The notes beneath the pieces are model-generated. The model saw nothing but the letters and a program-made list of their open reading frames with translations, made no database searches and was not told where the DNA came from. Positions 1 through 9,294 of a DNA stretch of 64,000 bases are shown here, piece after piece. Source of the stretch: Bradyrhizobium sediminis (lineage in GTDB: Bacteria > Pseudomonadota > Alphaproteobacteria > Rhizobiales > Xanthobacteraceae). Position 1 is the first letter of the stretch. Each line of letters opens with the position of its first letter. The position numbers and the translations under genes are program-made. The stretch spans positions 4,152,001-4,216,000 of the forward strand of contig NZ_CP076135.1 in NCBI RefSeq assembly GCF_018736105.1, given 5' to 3'.

Positions 1-807
1 CGGTTCGGATTACTGGCCGAGCATGACGCCGACACCGTCATCGCCCGCGTCTCGGTGACGCCCGCGCGGGATATGCCTGCCGCGCTCGCCGGCGCCGGGA
101 TCGTCTTCGAGGGCGTGCCTGAAGTGGTCGACTTGAAGCGCGAGGTGCTGGCGGCGGCGTCGAAATGCGTCGGGCCTGACGTGGTCATCGCCTCGACCAC
201 CTCGACCATTCTGGTCGACGATCTCTCCGGCGCGGTCGAGAATCCCAACCGCTTCCTCAACGTGCACTGGCTCAACCCCGCCTATCTGATCCCGCTGGTC
301 GAGATATCGCCGGGTGCTGCGACCGATCCGGATGTCACCGCACGGGTCAGGGCGCTGCTCGAAGGCATCGGCAAGGTGCCGGTGGTGTGCGCGGCCACGC
401 CCGGATTCATCGTGCCGCGGATCCAGGCGCTCGCCATGAACGAGGCGGCGCGGATGGTCGAGGAAGGCGTCGCCAGCGCAGAGGATATCGACAAGGCGAT
501 CCGCTACGGCTTCGGTTTCCGCTATGCGGTGTTGGGTCTTCTGGAATTCATCGACTGGGGCGGCGGCGACATCCTCTATTACGCCAGCCGCTATCTCGAA
601 GGCGCGCTGCACAGCGACCGCTACCGCGCGCCCGAAGTGATCTCGAACAACATGCGCGATGGCCGCATCGGCATGCGCACCGGCGCCGGCTTCCTCGATT
701 ATTCCGGCCTCGACGTCGATGCCTACCGCGAGAAGCGCCTCGCCGAGATGGTCGAACTGCTCAGGCATTTCGGGCTGGCCCGGCCGCCGGTGCTGGACGG
801 CGAGTAG
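1..807 (+). CDS. 3-hydroxyacyl-CoA dehydrogenase, 5'-truncated by window edge
   Basis: The frame is open from base 1 and gives 268 residues. The NAD-binding GxGxxG start lies outside the window. The catalytic region is visible as LNVHWLNPAYLIPLVEI, with the family His (codon 89 of the fragment) and the Glu of LVEI. It is followed by the helical C-terminal domain (PGFIVPRIQALAMNEA) and a tail typical of 3-hydroxybutyryl-CoA dehydrogenase-like enzymes. The family oxidises (S)-3-hydroxyacyl-CoA to 3-ketoacyl-CoA with NAD+ in the cytoplasm. The exact substrate cannot be set from sequence. The gene converges on the leftward gene ending at 973, with an inverted repeat between them. Confidence 0.85.
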   Translation, partial: RFGLLAEHDADTVIARVSVTPARDMPAALAGAGIVFEGVPEVVDLKREVLAAASKCVGPDVVIASTTSTILVDDLSGAVENPNRFLNVHWLNPAYLIPLVEISPGAATDPDVTARVRALLEGIGKVPVVCAATPGFIVPRIQALAMNEAARMVEEGVASAEDIDKAIRYGFGFRYAVLGLLEFIDWGGGDILYYASRYLEGALHSDRYRAPEVISNNMRDGRIGMRTGAGFLDYSGLDVDAYREKRLAEMVELLRHFGLARPPVLDGE

Positions 808-820
808 ATTGGTTCATCGT

Positions 821-936
821 CGTCACTGCGAACGCAGGGACCCATACGCCGCGTCGCTTGTTGTGCAGGGCGCTGTTGGACGGCTTTAGCCAAACGCCAG
901 CACTCATGGTTATGGGTCCCTGCGTTCGCAGGGACG
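821..936. repeat. Extragenic inverted repeat between convergent genes
   Basis: The arms at 827-846 and 911-930 are exact 20-bp reverse complements containing CGAACGCAGGGACCCATA. Extending to 821 and 936 gives 26-bp arms with one mismatch. The loop is about 64 bp. It resembles the CGTCCCTGCG...CGCAGGGACG palindromes scattered between genes in Bradyrhizobium genomes. Its place between convergent genes would also allow bidirectional termination. Confidence 0.75.
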
Positions 937-972
937 ACGCGGAGTGTGTGGCTCGTTCGGAGTCTTGACGAT

Positions 973-2031
973 TTACCCGAACACGTCCTGCAGCACGCCG
1001 TTGCGCACCACGGCGACGCCGTCGAGCTCGATGGTGGTTCCCATCATCGGCAGGTCGAAATGCCCCGAGGTGTAGCGTCCGGCGAATTCATTGGCGCCGG
1101 TAGAGAACAGGAAGTTGCCGGAAACCGCGCGCAGCTCGGTGCCGTTGGTGTCGCGCTGGTCGTACATGGTCAGCGCTTCGTAGCGCGCGCCGGGATTCAT
1201 GCCCCATCCGACATGCGACACCGCATAAGCCTCGCGGTCGCCCCATGCCGCGAGGTAGGACCGCATCATCGCCGCATCGGTACCCTCGCCTTCGAGGTCG
1301 GTGACATAATCGTCCTTCAGCGTCATCTTGATCGGCGAGGTCAGGTAGCGCTTGAAGGTGAGATTGATGTCGCCGGGGGCCATCACGATCGTGCCGTTGA
1401 CGGTCTTGCTCTTGGGAAAGCTGACGACGATGCCGCCGGGCCAGTGCGCCAGCGTGCCCGGCCGGTCGGTCCAGCCCCAGACGCCGGCGGTGGAGGCGCC
1501 GACCATATCGACGTCGAGCTCGGTGCCGGCCTTGGAAGTCACGCGCATGCGCTTGGTCCCGCGCAGCATTTTCACGGCCGCACGAACGCGCTTTTCCAGC
1601 GCGGTATCCGGCACCATGCGTTCAAGCGCCTCCGGGTGTTCATTGGATATGTTGAGAATGCGCGCGCCCGCTTTCAGGATTTCCGGCGTCTCCGCCGCGT
1701 GCATCAGCCCCTCGATGGTGCAGTCGACCACGAATCCGGCCTGCTGCAGCGCCGAGACCACCGGCCCGAGCTTCTGGATGGCAATGCTGGCGCCGGTCGA
1801 GCGGATCGGGACAGCTTCGCGGTTGCGCGGCGTCGGCACCACGATGTGAAACGGCTTGGCGCCCATCCGCAGCAGCGCCAGCTCGGCGAGGTGAATGTTG
1901 AGCGCGCGCGACTGCGTCTCAGACAGGATCGCCGCGGTGTCACCCGGCTTGACCGCGCAACGCTCGAAAATCTCGCAGAACGCGTCGATCCACTTCGCCT
2001 CTATGCGATCTGCGAACATATCCATCTCCAC
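973..2031 (-). CDS. M29-aminopeptidase-like / NicX-like ring-cleaving dioxygenase
   Basis: This 352-residue protein has the length and layout of 2,5-dihydroxypyridine 5,6-dioxygenase (NicX), which shares the M29 metallopeptidase fold. The C-terminal half carries His273 (SHVGWG) and His324-x-Asp326 (GHFD), a spacing like the reported iron ligands of NicX (His265, His318, Asp320). It is the last gene of the leftward kynA operon, 14 bp after the second ABC permease. The neighbourhood suggests a tryptophan/kynurenine-derived or pyridine-type substrate. The window's nicotinate route is reductive and does not make 2,5-dihydroxypyridine, so a NicX assignment is uncertain. An M29-type peptidase is the alternative. 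In-frame Met codons shortly after the first leave the exact start open. Confidence 0.6.
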   Translation of the reverse strand: MEMDMFADRIEAKWIDAFCEIFERCAVKPGDTAAILSETQSRALNIHLAELALLRMGAKPFHIVVPTPRNREAVPIRSTGASIAIQKLGPVVSALQQAGFVVDCTIEGLMHAAETPEILKAGARILNISNEHPEALERMVPDTALEKRVRAAVKMLRGTKRMRVTSKAGTELDVDMVGASTAGVWGWTDRPGTLAHWPGGIVVSFPKSKTVNGTIVMAPGDINLTFKRYLTSPIKMTLKDDYVTDLEGEGTDAAMMRSYLAAWGDREAYAVSHVGWGMNPGARYEALTMYDQRDTNGTELRAVSGNFLFSTGANEFAGRYTSGHFDLPMMGTTIELDGVAVVRNGVLQDVFG

Positions 2032-2044
2032 TTCAAGAATTGCA

Positions 2045-2812
2045 TCACACTTCCGGAAAGCCGCGCAGCAGCCAGGACCGCAGGCCCTGCAGCAGGCCGT
2101 TGAGGATCAGTCCCAAGAGCGAGATCGTGATCAGCGGCACGAACATGTCGACCGCCTGGAAGGTCCGCGCCGCCGTCACCAGGAGATGGCCGAGGCCCTC
2201 GGTCGAGGTGATCATTTCGGCGAGAAACACCACAATGCAGGAAATCACAAGCCCTATGCGGCAACCGGTGAGGATCGAGGGCATCGCCGCCGGCAACACC
2301 ACCTTGAGCAGGATCTGGCGGCGCGGTGTTCCCGCCGCCATTGCCGACCAGATCAGCTTCTGCTCCACCATCGAGGCGCCGTAATAGGTCGAGAGCAGGA
2401 TCGGAAACAGCGCGTCCGCGGCGACCAGCGTGATCTTGGATTCATGGCCGAAGCCGAGCAGCAACAATAGCGCCGGATACAGCGCCACTTTGGGCAGCGG
2501 CGCCAGCACCCGCACGATCGGCCGCACCACGGCGTTGACGGCCGGGCTCGCGGCCGCGGCAAGGCCGATGCCGACGCCTGATATCACCGCGACGGAAAAT
2601 CCCGCGAACAGCCGGAACAGGGTGGCGGCGATCTCGTGCTGGAAGGTGCCGGTGGCGAGCTGCTGCGCCAGCCGCATGAACACCTGACCGGGCGGCGGCA
2701 ACAGCGTCACCGGCGCATAGCCGAACGATGAAATCGCCTGCCACAACGCGACCAGCAGCGCGATCGGCGCGATCCCTAACAGAACATCCGCGGTGAGCGC
2801 GCGCGCGTTCAT
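2045..2812 (-). CDS. ABC transporter permease, NitT/TauT (SsuC-like) family
   Basis: A 255-residue inner-membrane protein with several hydrophobic helices and the family cytoplasmic loop in AGTPRRQILLKVVLPAAMPS. Its ATG overlaps the stop of the preceding permease gene (2809-2812, ATGA), so the two are translationally coupled. With the permease and ATPase upstream it would form an import channel for a small organic anion or amide. A longer reading frame extends upstream to 3250, but that part is an out-of-frame shadow of the neighbouring permease. The cognate binding protein is probably the one at 9295-10278, outside this operon. Confidence 0.85.
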   Translation of the reverse strand: MNARALTADVLLGIAPIALLVALWQAISSFGYAPVTLLPPPGQVFMRLAQQLATGTFQHEIAATLFRLFAGFSVAVISGVGIGLAAAASPAVNAVVRPIVRVLAPLPKVALYPALLLLLGFGHESKITLVAADALFPILLSTYYGASMVEQKLIWSAMAAGTPRRQILLKVVLPAAMPSILTGCRIGLVISCIVVFLAEMITSTEGLGHLLVTAARTFQAVDMFVPLITISLLGLILNGLLQGLRSWLLRGFPEV

Positions 2813-3594
2813 GCAAAGCTCAAGGGTATGTCGAAGCCCGGCTCGGACCATTTGACCAGCCGGCTGCGCAGGTTTTCGAACGCGGCGTCGAGACCGATCC
2901 CCATCGCGCCGATGATGATGATCATGGCGTAGACGGTGTCGTATTGTCCCATGTCGAGCGAATTGAACAGGATGTTGCCGGCGCCGGACTGCCGCGCGAT
3001 CATCTCGGAGGTGACCATAGTGATCAGCGCCAGCACCAGGCCGGTGCGGCATCCCGTGAGAATTTCCGGCAGCGCCGCCGGCAGCACGATCCGTATCATG
3101 CGCTGCGCCGCCGACAGCCCCATCGCGGCGCCCGACCACAGCATCTTTTCCTCGACCGCCTTGGCGCCCTGGAAGCTGTGATAGATCACGGGCAGGCTGA
3201 CGCCCAGAAAGATCACCAGCATCTTGGCGAGATCGCCGACGCCGAGCCACAGCATGATGATCGGCATCAGCGCCGCCTTCGGCACCGGATAGGTGATCAT
3301 CAGCAACGGATTGAAGAACGAGGCCACGGCGCGCGAGCGGCCCATCATCAATCCGAGCGGAACGGAGACGGCCAGCGCGACGGCGAAGGCAATCGCCATG
3401 CGGCGCAGCGAGTCGAGGATGTTGATCAGCGATTCCCTGTCGCCGAGGATCGAGGGCACCGCGCGAATCGCCTCGACCGCGGTCGGAAAGCTTTCAGTAT
3501 TCAGGATCAGCGCGCCGACCTGCCAGATCCCGAGCAGGCCGAGGCAGGCGAGCAGCGGCGCCAGCCGCGAAACGATGCCGCGCACCGCGATCAT
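2809..3594 (-). CDS. ABC transporter permease, NitT/TauT (SsuC-like) family
   Basis: A 261-residue protein with an N-terminal signal-anchor helix and further membrane segments. The EAA-type loop ends in MIRIVLPAALPEILTGCRTG, the motif that contacts the ATPase. Its start overlaps the stop of the ATPase gene by 4 bp (3591-3594) and its own stop overlaps the next permease by 4 bp. It is paralogous to its neighbour, so the channel is probably a heterodimer. Its place in the kyn operon implies import of a compound fed into that pathway; the substrate is not readable from sequence. Confidence 0.85.
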   Translation of the reverse strand: MIAVRGIVSRLAPLLACLGLLGIWQVGALILNTESFPTAVEAIRAVPSILGDRESLINILDSLRRMAIAFAVALAVSVPLGLMMGRSRAVASFFNPLLMITYPVPKAALMPIIMLWLGVGDLAKMLVIFLGVSLPVIYHSFQGAKAVEEKMLWSGAAMGLSAAQRMIRIVLPAALPEILTGCRTGLVLALITMVTSEMIARQSGAGNILFNSLDMGQYDTVYAMIIIIGAMGIGLDAAFENLRSRLVKWSEPGFDIPLSFA

Positions 3595-4607
3595 GGCCGC
3601 AACTCGTCGGCGCCGGTGTCGTCGATCATGCGCTCGATATCGACCACGTATTTCTGGTAACGGGGATCGAGCAGCAGCTCGGAGCGGCGGCGCGGGCGCG
3701 GCAGGTCGATATCAACTGTTACCTTGATGCGCCCGGGCGAGCGCGTCATCACCACGACCTTGTCGGAAAGGAACACCGCCTCGTCGACCGAATGGGTGAC
3801 GAACAGCACCGTCTTGCGGTCGCGCTCCCAGATGTTGAGCAGGTCATTCTGCAACCGCGTGCGGGTATGGGCATCGAGCGCGCCGAACGGCTCGTCCATC
3901 AAGAGCACCGCGGGGTGATAGGCGAGCGTGCGGGCCAGCGCGACGCGCTGCTTCATGCCACCGGACAATTCCTTCGGGTAGAAATGCTCATAGCCCTTGA
4001 GCCCGACCATCTCGATCAGCGCCCGGCTTTGCGCCTCGGCTTCCGCCGGCTTCACGCCCTGCTGGCGCGGGCCGTACATCACATTGCCGAGCACGCTCTT
4101 CCAGGGAAACAGCGCGAACTCCTGGAACACCGGTCCGCGATCGGGACCGGGCCCGGTGATCGCCTTGCCCTTCACCTTCGCCACGCCTGCGGTCGGATTG
4201 ACGAAACCGCCGACGATATAGAGCAACGTCGACTTGCCGCAACCGGAGGGACCGAGGATCGAGACAAAGGAGCCATCCTCGATTGTCAGCGAAATATCCG
4301 ACAACGCCAGATGGTCCTGGCGGCCGGAGGTGCGAAAAACCTGCGAGACACCATCGATCTCGATCATGGCGGAGGCCTGCCCGCGCGCCGGCGCCAGCTC
4401 AGTCCGAACATCCGGCCGCGATGGCACTACCTTCATTCCCGCATCTCTCGGCATAGGTCCGTCAAGCACGCCCGCCTTCCCCATTTCCTTCAGTCGAACC
4501 GAGCATAGCGGAACCCGGCCGGGCTTGGCGATGTCGATTTTGGCATCGCCGGCGCCGGCGTGCTGTTGCCGGAACTCCGTTGCCAGAACGCCGTCGCGTA
4601 CGGCCAT
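3591..4607 (-). CDS. ABC transporter ATP-binding protein, NitT/TauT (SsuB/TauB-like)
   Basis: This 338-residue ATPase has Walker A GPSGCGKST (residues 119-127), the signature LSGGMKQR (about 214) and Walker B VLLMDEP (about 234-240), then the switch His in TVLFVTHSVDEA. About 80 residues precede the usual start of this family. The first ATG directly follows the kynB stop and sits behind a strong AGGAGG, so the long start is supported. Met codons at 4454 and 4436 would give more typical lengths. It energises the two permeases encoded next to it. The extension has no recognisable domain. Confidence 0.85.
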   Translation of the reverse strand: MAVRDGVLATEFRQQHAGAGDAKIDIAKPGRVPLCSVRLKEMGKAGVLDGPMPRDAGMKVVPSRPDVRTELAPARGQASAMIEIDGVSQVFRTSGRQDHLALSDISLTIEDGSFVSILGPSGCGKSTLLYIVGGFVNPTAGVAKVKGKAITGPGPDRGPVFQEFALFPWKSVLGNVMYGPRQQGVKPAEAEAQSRALIEMVGLKGYEHFYPKELSGGMKQRVALARTLAYHPAVLLMDEPFGALDAHTRTRLQNDLLNIWERDRKTVLFVTHSVDEAVFLSDKVVVMTRSPGRIKVTVDIDLPRPRRRSELLLDPRYQKYVVDIERMIDDTGADELRP

Positions 4608-5231
4608 TCACCTCCTGAGCACCGCGCGCACCGGCGCCGCGTCAAGGCCGCTGAGCTTCAACGGCAGCGCGATCAACTCGTAGTCGCCGGGTGTCACGTC
4701 GGCCAGTACGAGATTCTCGACTATGCGAATATCGTGCCGCCGGCAAACCATGTGCGACGGGAGATCCTTCGAGGTCTCCGGATCGACGGACGGCACGTCC
4801 ACGCCGATCAGCCGCGTCCCGCGAAGCGCCAGGCGCTCCAAGGTTTCCGGAGCCAGCGTGCGGAAACCCGTCGGCCAGGCCATTTGATCGCCCCTGTCCA
4901 TCAATTTGAAAAGCAGCCGCGGCGGAGCACCGTCGAGGGCGGCGGCGATCTCCTCAAAGTGGCAGAACGGGTCATTGCCGCGGGCGTCGACAACCCTTGC
5001 CGGGCCGATGAAATCGCCGAGATCCAGCCCGTCGATGCTGGCGCCGGCGGGATCGTAGTGCAGCGGCGCATCGACATGCGCGCCGCAATGCGTCGACATC
5101 GCGATGCTGGCAACGTTGACCGGACAGTCCGGCCCGATCGTGAAGGTCTGGCTGACGGCGAAAGGCGCATCGCCGGGGAATACCCCCATGCCGACGCGCA
5201 GCGCCGGCGAGATGTCGATCAGCTCCTTCAT
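4608..5231 (-). CDS. kynB: Arylformamidase (kynurenine formamidase), cyclase family
   Basis: A 207-residue cyclase-family metal hydrolase that converts N-formylkynurenine to kynurenine and formate. The signature metal motif is clear in [15 protein letters not shown]: His48, His52, Asp54 and His58 fit the HxxxHxDxxxH pattern of KynB. Length matches bacterial KynB (about 210). Its start overlaps the kynA stop by 4 bp (5228-5231), and the ABC ATPase gene starts immediately after its own stop. Context with kynA and divergent kynU makes the assignment firm. Confidence 0.92.
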   Translation of the reverse strand: MKELIDISPALRVGMGVFPGDAPFAVSQTFTIGPDCPVNVASIAMSTHCGAHVDAPLHYDPAGASIDGLDLGDFIGPARVVDARGNDPFCHFEEIAAALDGAPPRLLFKLMDRGDQMAWPTGFRTLAPETLERLALRGTRLIGVDVPSVDPETSKDLPSHMVCRRHDIRIVENLVLADVTPGDYELIALPLKLSGLDAAPVRAVLRR

Positions 5232-6085
5232 AGTTGGGTCCTGGCCTGCCAGAGCTCCGGAAACAACACGACGTCCAGCATCTTGCGCAGGTAGGAGACA
5301 CCCGAAGTGCCGCCGGTGCCACGCTTGAATCCGATCACCCGTTCGACGGTCGTAACGTGGTTGAAGCGCCAGCGGCGGAAATAGTCTTCGAAATCCACCA
5401 GCTTTTCAGCCAGTTCGTATAGTTCCCAGTACCGGGCCGGATCCCGATAGACCGTCAGCCACGCACTCAGGACGCTGTCGCTTGCGACATGCGATACCGA
5501 AACGTCGCGTTCGAGCACGGCCTTGTCGATGCCGAGGCCGCGCCGATCCAGGAGTTGTATGGTGAGATCGTAAATGCCCGGGGCCCGGCGGACGGCTTCG
5601 AGCCGATCGACAATAGCGTTGTCGTGCTGATGAACAGCGATCATCGCGGCATTCTTGTTGCCGACGAGAAACTCGATCATGCGGTATTGCCAGGACTGAA
5701 AGCCGGACGATTGCCCGAGCGATCCGCGAAATTCCGTGTACTCGCTGGGCGTCATGGTGCGAAGAACGTCCCAGGCGGAGTTGAGTTGCTCGAAGATGCG
5801 CGATACCCGCGACAATGTCTTGAAGGCCGGCTGCAGATCGTCCGCCGCAATCAACCGGCAAGTGGCGTTCAACTCGTGGATAGCGAGCTTCATCCAGAGC
5901 TCGGAGGTCTGGTGCTGGACGATGAACAGCATCTCGTCATGCGCGGCGGAAAGCGGCTGCTGCGCCTTCAGTATCCTGTCGAGCTGGAGGTAGTCGGAAT
6001 ACGACATTTCCCTGCGCTGGCTCATCGCGTCCGCGCCATTCGACGAGCCGACGATATCTTCAGGGCCAATGTCCTTTTCGGGCAT
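5228..6085 (-). CDS. kynA: Tryptophan 2,3-dioxygenase
   Basis: This 285-residue haem enzyme opens the indole ring of L-tryptophan to N-formylkynurenine. Family features seen are YLQLDRIL near residue 32, the helix [16 protein letters not shown] (substrate and haem pocket, with the early His), [15 protein letters not shown] text in the middle, and [20 protein letters not shown] near the C-terminus, which is highly conserved. Length is normal for bacterial TDO. It is the first gene of the six-gene leftward operon and faces kynU across a 156-bp promoter region. Several in-frame Met codons exist near the start, so the first 20-30 residues are uncertain. Confidence 0.93.
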   Translation of the reverse strand: MPEKDIGPEDIVGSSNGADAMSQRREMSYSDYLQLDRILKAQQPLSAAHDEMLFIVQHQTSELWMKLAIHELNATCRLIAADDLQPAFKTLSRVSRIFEQLNSAWDVLRTMTPSEYTEFRGSLGQSSGFQSWQYRMIEFLVGNKNAAMIAVHQHDNAIVDRLEAVRRAPGIYDLTIQLLDRRGLGIDKAVLERDVSVSHVASDSVLSAWLTVYRDPARYWELYELAEKLVDFEDYFRRWRFNHVTTVERVIGFKRGTGGTSGVSYLRKMLDVVLFPELWQARTQL

Positions 6086-6171
6086 GTCATGCCTGCCCTA
6101 TCCCAGCTTCGCAAAACAACGGAGGTGCTTCGGCATCGACACCGACCTGCAGCGCTCGCGGACGATATTTT

Positions 6172-6249
6172 AAGCCTAAAAGGATAGACTTTTGCTGTCA
6201 ATCGGGATTAGGCTTCGACGATGTCTTGTTAGGCTTCGAAGATGTCTTG
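6172..6249. promoter_or_regulatory. kynA/kynU divergent control region with repeated TTAGGCTT
   Basis: The octamer TTAGGCTT occurs at 6208-6215 and 6229-6236 and, inverted, at 6172-6179 inside the near-palindrome TTTTAAGCCTAAAA. The two direct copies are part of a 21-bp unit repeated head to tail (6208-6228 and 6229-6249, one mismatch). The second unit contains the kynU start codon. Repeated sites between divergent kyn genes fit binding by a regulator; Lrp/AsnC-type KynR controls kyn genes in Pseudomonas. No regulator gene lies alongside, so the protein is unknown. Confidence 0.5.
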
Positions 6250-7492
6250 CGCCTCGATGATTTCGCGCGATGCGTGCGTCGCGCGCGATTTGGTTGATCC
6301 GCTTCGCGGCTTCCGCGATCGTTTCGTCATTCCCGAAGGCGTCATCTACCTCGACGGCAATTCGCTCGGCCCGATGCCGCGAAATGCGGCAGCGGCGCTG
6401 AACCGCACCATCGAACAGGAATGGGGCCACGACCTCATCAGGAGCTGGAACAGCGCCGGGTGGTTCGACATGCCGGTCCAGCTCGGCGACCGCGTCGGGA
6501 CACTGCTCGGGGCCGCTCCGGGGCAAACGCTGGTTTGCGACACCACGTCGATCAATCTCTACAAGGCGATCCATGCCGCCATCGGATTGCGGCCGGATCG
6601 CAACGTGGTGATCGCCGAGGCTGATTCCTTCCCGACCGACCTCTATATCGTCGAAGGCGCCATGAAGTCCGCGGGCCGCCCGATGCAGCGCCGGCTGATC
6701 GGCACGGATGGCCCGTCAGTCGAGGCGCTGCTGGACCGCGATGTCGCGGTCGCCGTGCTCTCGCATGTCAATTATCGCACCGGCGAGCTGCTCGACATGG
6801 CCGCCATTACCCGACAGCTTCACGACGCCGGCGCGCTGGTGGTGTGGGATCTCTGCCATTCGATCGGCGTGGTGGAGATCGCGTTCGACGGTCATGCAAT
6901 CGATTTCGCGGTCGGCTGCACCTACAAATATCTGAACGGCGGTCCGGGATCTCCGGCCTTCATCGCGGTAGCAAAGACCCACCAGGCCACCGCGCAGCAT
7001 CCGCTGTCGGGCTGGTGGGGTCATGCCGCCCCCTTCGCCTTCGATCGCAACTTCCGGCCTGATGCCGGCATCAAGCGATTCCTCTGCGGAACCCAGCCGA
7101 TCATTTCAATGCGCGGCGTGGATGCGGCGCTCGATGCCATGGAGGGCGTCGAGGTCGCTGCCCTGCGGCAGAAGAGCCTCGCGCTCACCGAACTCTTCAT
7201 GTCGCGGGTTGCGGAACTCCTGCCGGGCCTCGACATCGTGACGCCCCGCCAGGCATCGTTGCGCGGCAGTCAGGTCGGGATCGCCTTCGACAAGGGCTTT
7301 GCCGTCGTCCAGGCCATGATCGAGCGCGGCGTGATCGGCGATTTCCGGGCCCCCGATCTGATGCGCTTCGGCTTCGCGCCGCTTTACGTGCGATTCGTGG
7401 ATGTCTGGGATGCGGCCGACATCCTGGCTTCGTGCATCGACGCAGAAGTCTGGCGCGATCCCCGCTACAATCAGGTTGCCGGCGTCACCTGA
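6242..7492 (+). CDS. kynU: Kynureninase
   Basis: This 416-residue PLP enzyme cleaves kynurenine to anthranilate and alanine. Visible motifs are YLDGNSLGP near residue 37, WGHDLIRSWN near 61, Asp203 and His206 of the cofactor pocket (VVWDLCHSIG), and the PLP lysine Lys229 in GCTYKYLNGGPGSPAF. Length matches bacterial KynU. It is transcribed away from kynA. The start lies within a 21-bp tandem duplication; an upstream copy of the ATG at 6221 runs into a stop after three codons, so 6242 (or 6257) is the usable start. No kynurenine 3-monooxygenase is nearby, which points to the anthranilate branch. Confidence 0.93.
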   Translation: MSCASMISRDACVARDLVDPLRGFRDRFVIPEGVIYLDGNSLGPMPRNAAAALNRTIEQEWGHDLIRSWNSAGWFDMPVQLGDRVGTLLGAAPGQTLVCDTTSINLYKAIHAAIGLRPDRNVVIAEADSFPTDLYIVEGAMKSAGRPMQRRLIGTDGPSVEALLDRDVAVAVLSHVNYRTGELLDMAAITRQLHDAGALVVWDLCHSIGVVEIAFDGHAIDFAVGCTYKYLNGGPGSPAFIAVAKTHQATAQHPLSGWWGHAAPFAFDRNFRPDAGIKRFLCGTQPIISMRGVDAALDAMEGVEVAALRQKSLALTELFMSRVAELLPGLDIVTPRQASLRGSQVGIAFDKGFAVVQAMIERGVIGDFRAPDLMRFGFAPLYVRFVDVWDAADILASCIDAEVWRDPRYNQVAGVT

Positions 7493-7519
7493 GGCGGCAC
7501 GAAACCGAAAGCTGTCGTG

Positions 7520-9214
7520 TCAATCGAACCACGGCCATTCCGCCGCGCCATCATGGGTAACGGCGCCGCCGGGCGCCTGCCCGACCAGGCGCGCATATTT
7601 GGCGAGCGCGCCGGCGCGATGCCGCGGCGGCCGTGGCTGCCAGACCTGCCTCCGCCTCGCTAACTCGTTGTCGTCGATCAGGAGATCCATACGTCGCGCC
7701 GCGGCGTCGATCCGGATACGGTCGCCGTCGTGGACCAGCGCCAGCGGGCCGCCGATGAAGGCTTCCGGCGAGACATAGCCGATGCACATCCCGCGCGTCG
7801 CCCCGGAGAAGCGCCCGTCGGTGATCAGCGCGACCTTCTCGCCCATCCCCTGCCCGTAGATCAGCGCGGTGACGCCCAGCATCTCGCGCATGCCGGGCCC
7901 GCCGACCGGGCCTTCGTTGCGGATGACGAGAACCTCGCCCGCGGCGTACTTCCGGTTGCGCACGGCGGCGACGCATTGCTCCTCGTCCTCGAACACCCGC
8001 ACAGTTCCCTCGAACACGAGATTCTTCAGACCGGCCACCTTGATGACGGCGCCGTCGGGGCAAAGATTGCCCTTCAGCACCGCGACGCCGCCGTCGGGCA
8101 TGATCGATTTGCCGACACTGAAAATGATCTCGCCGTCCGGCGCATTGGCGCCGCCATACTCCTCCGCGATCGTCCTGCCGGTAATCGTCAGGCACGAGCC
8201 GTCGATGTGGCCGCTTTCGACCAGCGCGCGGATCACGACGGCGGCGCCGCCGATATCGTAGACGTCCTTGGCGGTATATTTGCCACCCGGGCGCAGATTG
8301 CCGATCAGCGGCGTGCGCGCAAACACCTCGCCGACATCGTCCAGCGAGAAGGCGATGCCGGCTTCGTTGGCCAACGCCGGCAGATGCAGCGCGGCGTTGG
8401 TGGAACCGCCGGTGGCGGCGACGATGGCGGCGCCGTTTTCCAGCGCCTTTCGGGTGACGATCTCGCGCGGCAGCGGTCCGCCGCGTTCCAGCATCTGCAT
8501 CACCAGCCGCCCGGCCTGACGCGCCACCTGCGCCCGCTCGGCATAGACGCCGGGTATCATCGACACGTTGGGCATGGTCAGCCCCATCGCCTCGGACACC
8601 ATCGCCATGGTGTTGGCGGTGAACTGGCCGGCGCAGGCGCCGATCGTCGGCAAACAACTCCGCTCGATGCCCTCGAGCGTCGCCGCATCGATCTCGCCGG
8701 TCATGAAGCCGCCGACCGCCTCGTAGGAATCCAGCACCGTGAGGGTCTTGCCTTCGAAGCGACCGGGCAGCGCGCTGCCGCCATAGATGAAGATCGACGG
8801 CACGTTGCAGCGGATCATTCCCATCATCACGCCGGGCAACGTCTTGTCGCAGCCGCCGAAGCCGATCAGGGCGTCGTAGGCGAGGCCGTGGACGACGGAT
8901 TCGATCGAGTCGGCAATCAGCTCGCGCGACAGCAGCGAGAACTTCATGCCCTCATGGTTCATGCTGATGCCGTCGGATACCGAAATGGTGGCGAATTCGC
9001 GCGGCGTGCCACCGGCTTCCGCGATTCCCGCCTTGGCGGCATCGACCTGGAAATCGTGGGTCATGTTGCAGGGCGTCTGCTCGCCCTTCATGCTGACGAC
9101 CCCGATCATCGGCTTCGCCAGCGCCGCGTCGTCGAGCCCCATCGCCCGCATGAAGGCGCGGTGGGGCGCACGATCGAGGCCGTCGGTCGTCACACGGGAT
9201 CGCCACTTCTTCAT
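7520..9214 (-). CDS. Dihydroxy-acid dehydratase, IlvD/Edd family
   Basis: A 564-residue IlvD/Edd dehydratase. The three cluster cysteines are Cys49 (TPCN), Cys122 (GGCDKT) and Cys194 (GACAGQ), as in dihydroxy-acid dehydratases. The C-terminal swivelling domain has [17 protein letters not shown]. IlvD makes 2-keto acids from 2,3-dihydroxy acids for branched-chain amino acid synthesis; relatives dehydrate sugar acids. Location beside an ABC binding protein, not ilv genes, makes a catabolic sugar-acid or hydroxy-acid role possible, so no symbol is given. It is co-directional with and 80 bp downstream of the binding-protein gene, separated by a strong hairpin. Confidence 0.85.
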   Translation of the reverse strand: MKKWRSRVTTDGLDRAPHRAFMRAMGLDDAALAKPMIGVVSMKGEQTPCNMTHDFQVDAAKAGIAEAGGTPREFATISVSDGISMNHEGMKFSLLSRELIADSIESVVHGLAYDALIGFGGCDKTLPGVMMGMIRCNVPSIFIYGGSALPGRFEGKTLTVLDSYEAVGGFMTGEIDAATLEGIERSCLPTIGACAGQFTANTMAMVSEAMGLTMPNVSMIPGVYAERAQVARQAGRLVMQMLERGGPLPREIVTRKALENGAAIVAATGGSTNAALHLPALANEAGIAFSLDDVGEVFARTPLIGNLRPGGKYTAKDVYDIGGAAVVIRALVESGHIDGSCLTITGRTIAEEYGGANAPDGEIIFSVGKSIMPDGGVAVLKGNLCPDGAVIKVAGLKNLVFEGTVRVFEDEEQCVAAVRNRKYAAGEVLVIRNEGPVGGPGMREMLGVTALIYGQGMGEKVALITDGRFSGATRGMCIGYVSPEAFIGGPLALVHDGDRIRIDAAARRMDLLIDDNELARRRQVWQPRPPRHRAGALAKYARLVGQAPGGAVTHDGAAEWPWFD

Positions 9215-9256
9215 GGATTACAGCTCTCCCTGCCGTCGTCCCGGCGAACGCGGATA

Positions 9257-9289
9257 TCTTCCCTTCTCCCCTTGTGGGAGAAGGGAAGA
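9257..9289. terminator. 14-bp perfect hairpin after binding-protein gene
   Basis: TCTTCCCTTCTCCC (9257-9270) pairs exactly with 9276-9289 across a 5-base loop. It lies 6-38 bp past the stop of the binding-protein gene (9295-10278) and before the dehydratase. No clear T-run follows on the minus strand, so it could be an mRNA-stabilising or attenuating hairpin, or an extragenic palindrome, and not a full terminator. Confidence 0.6.
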
Positions 9290-9294
9290 AAGCC

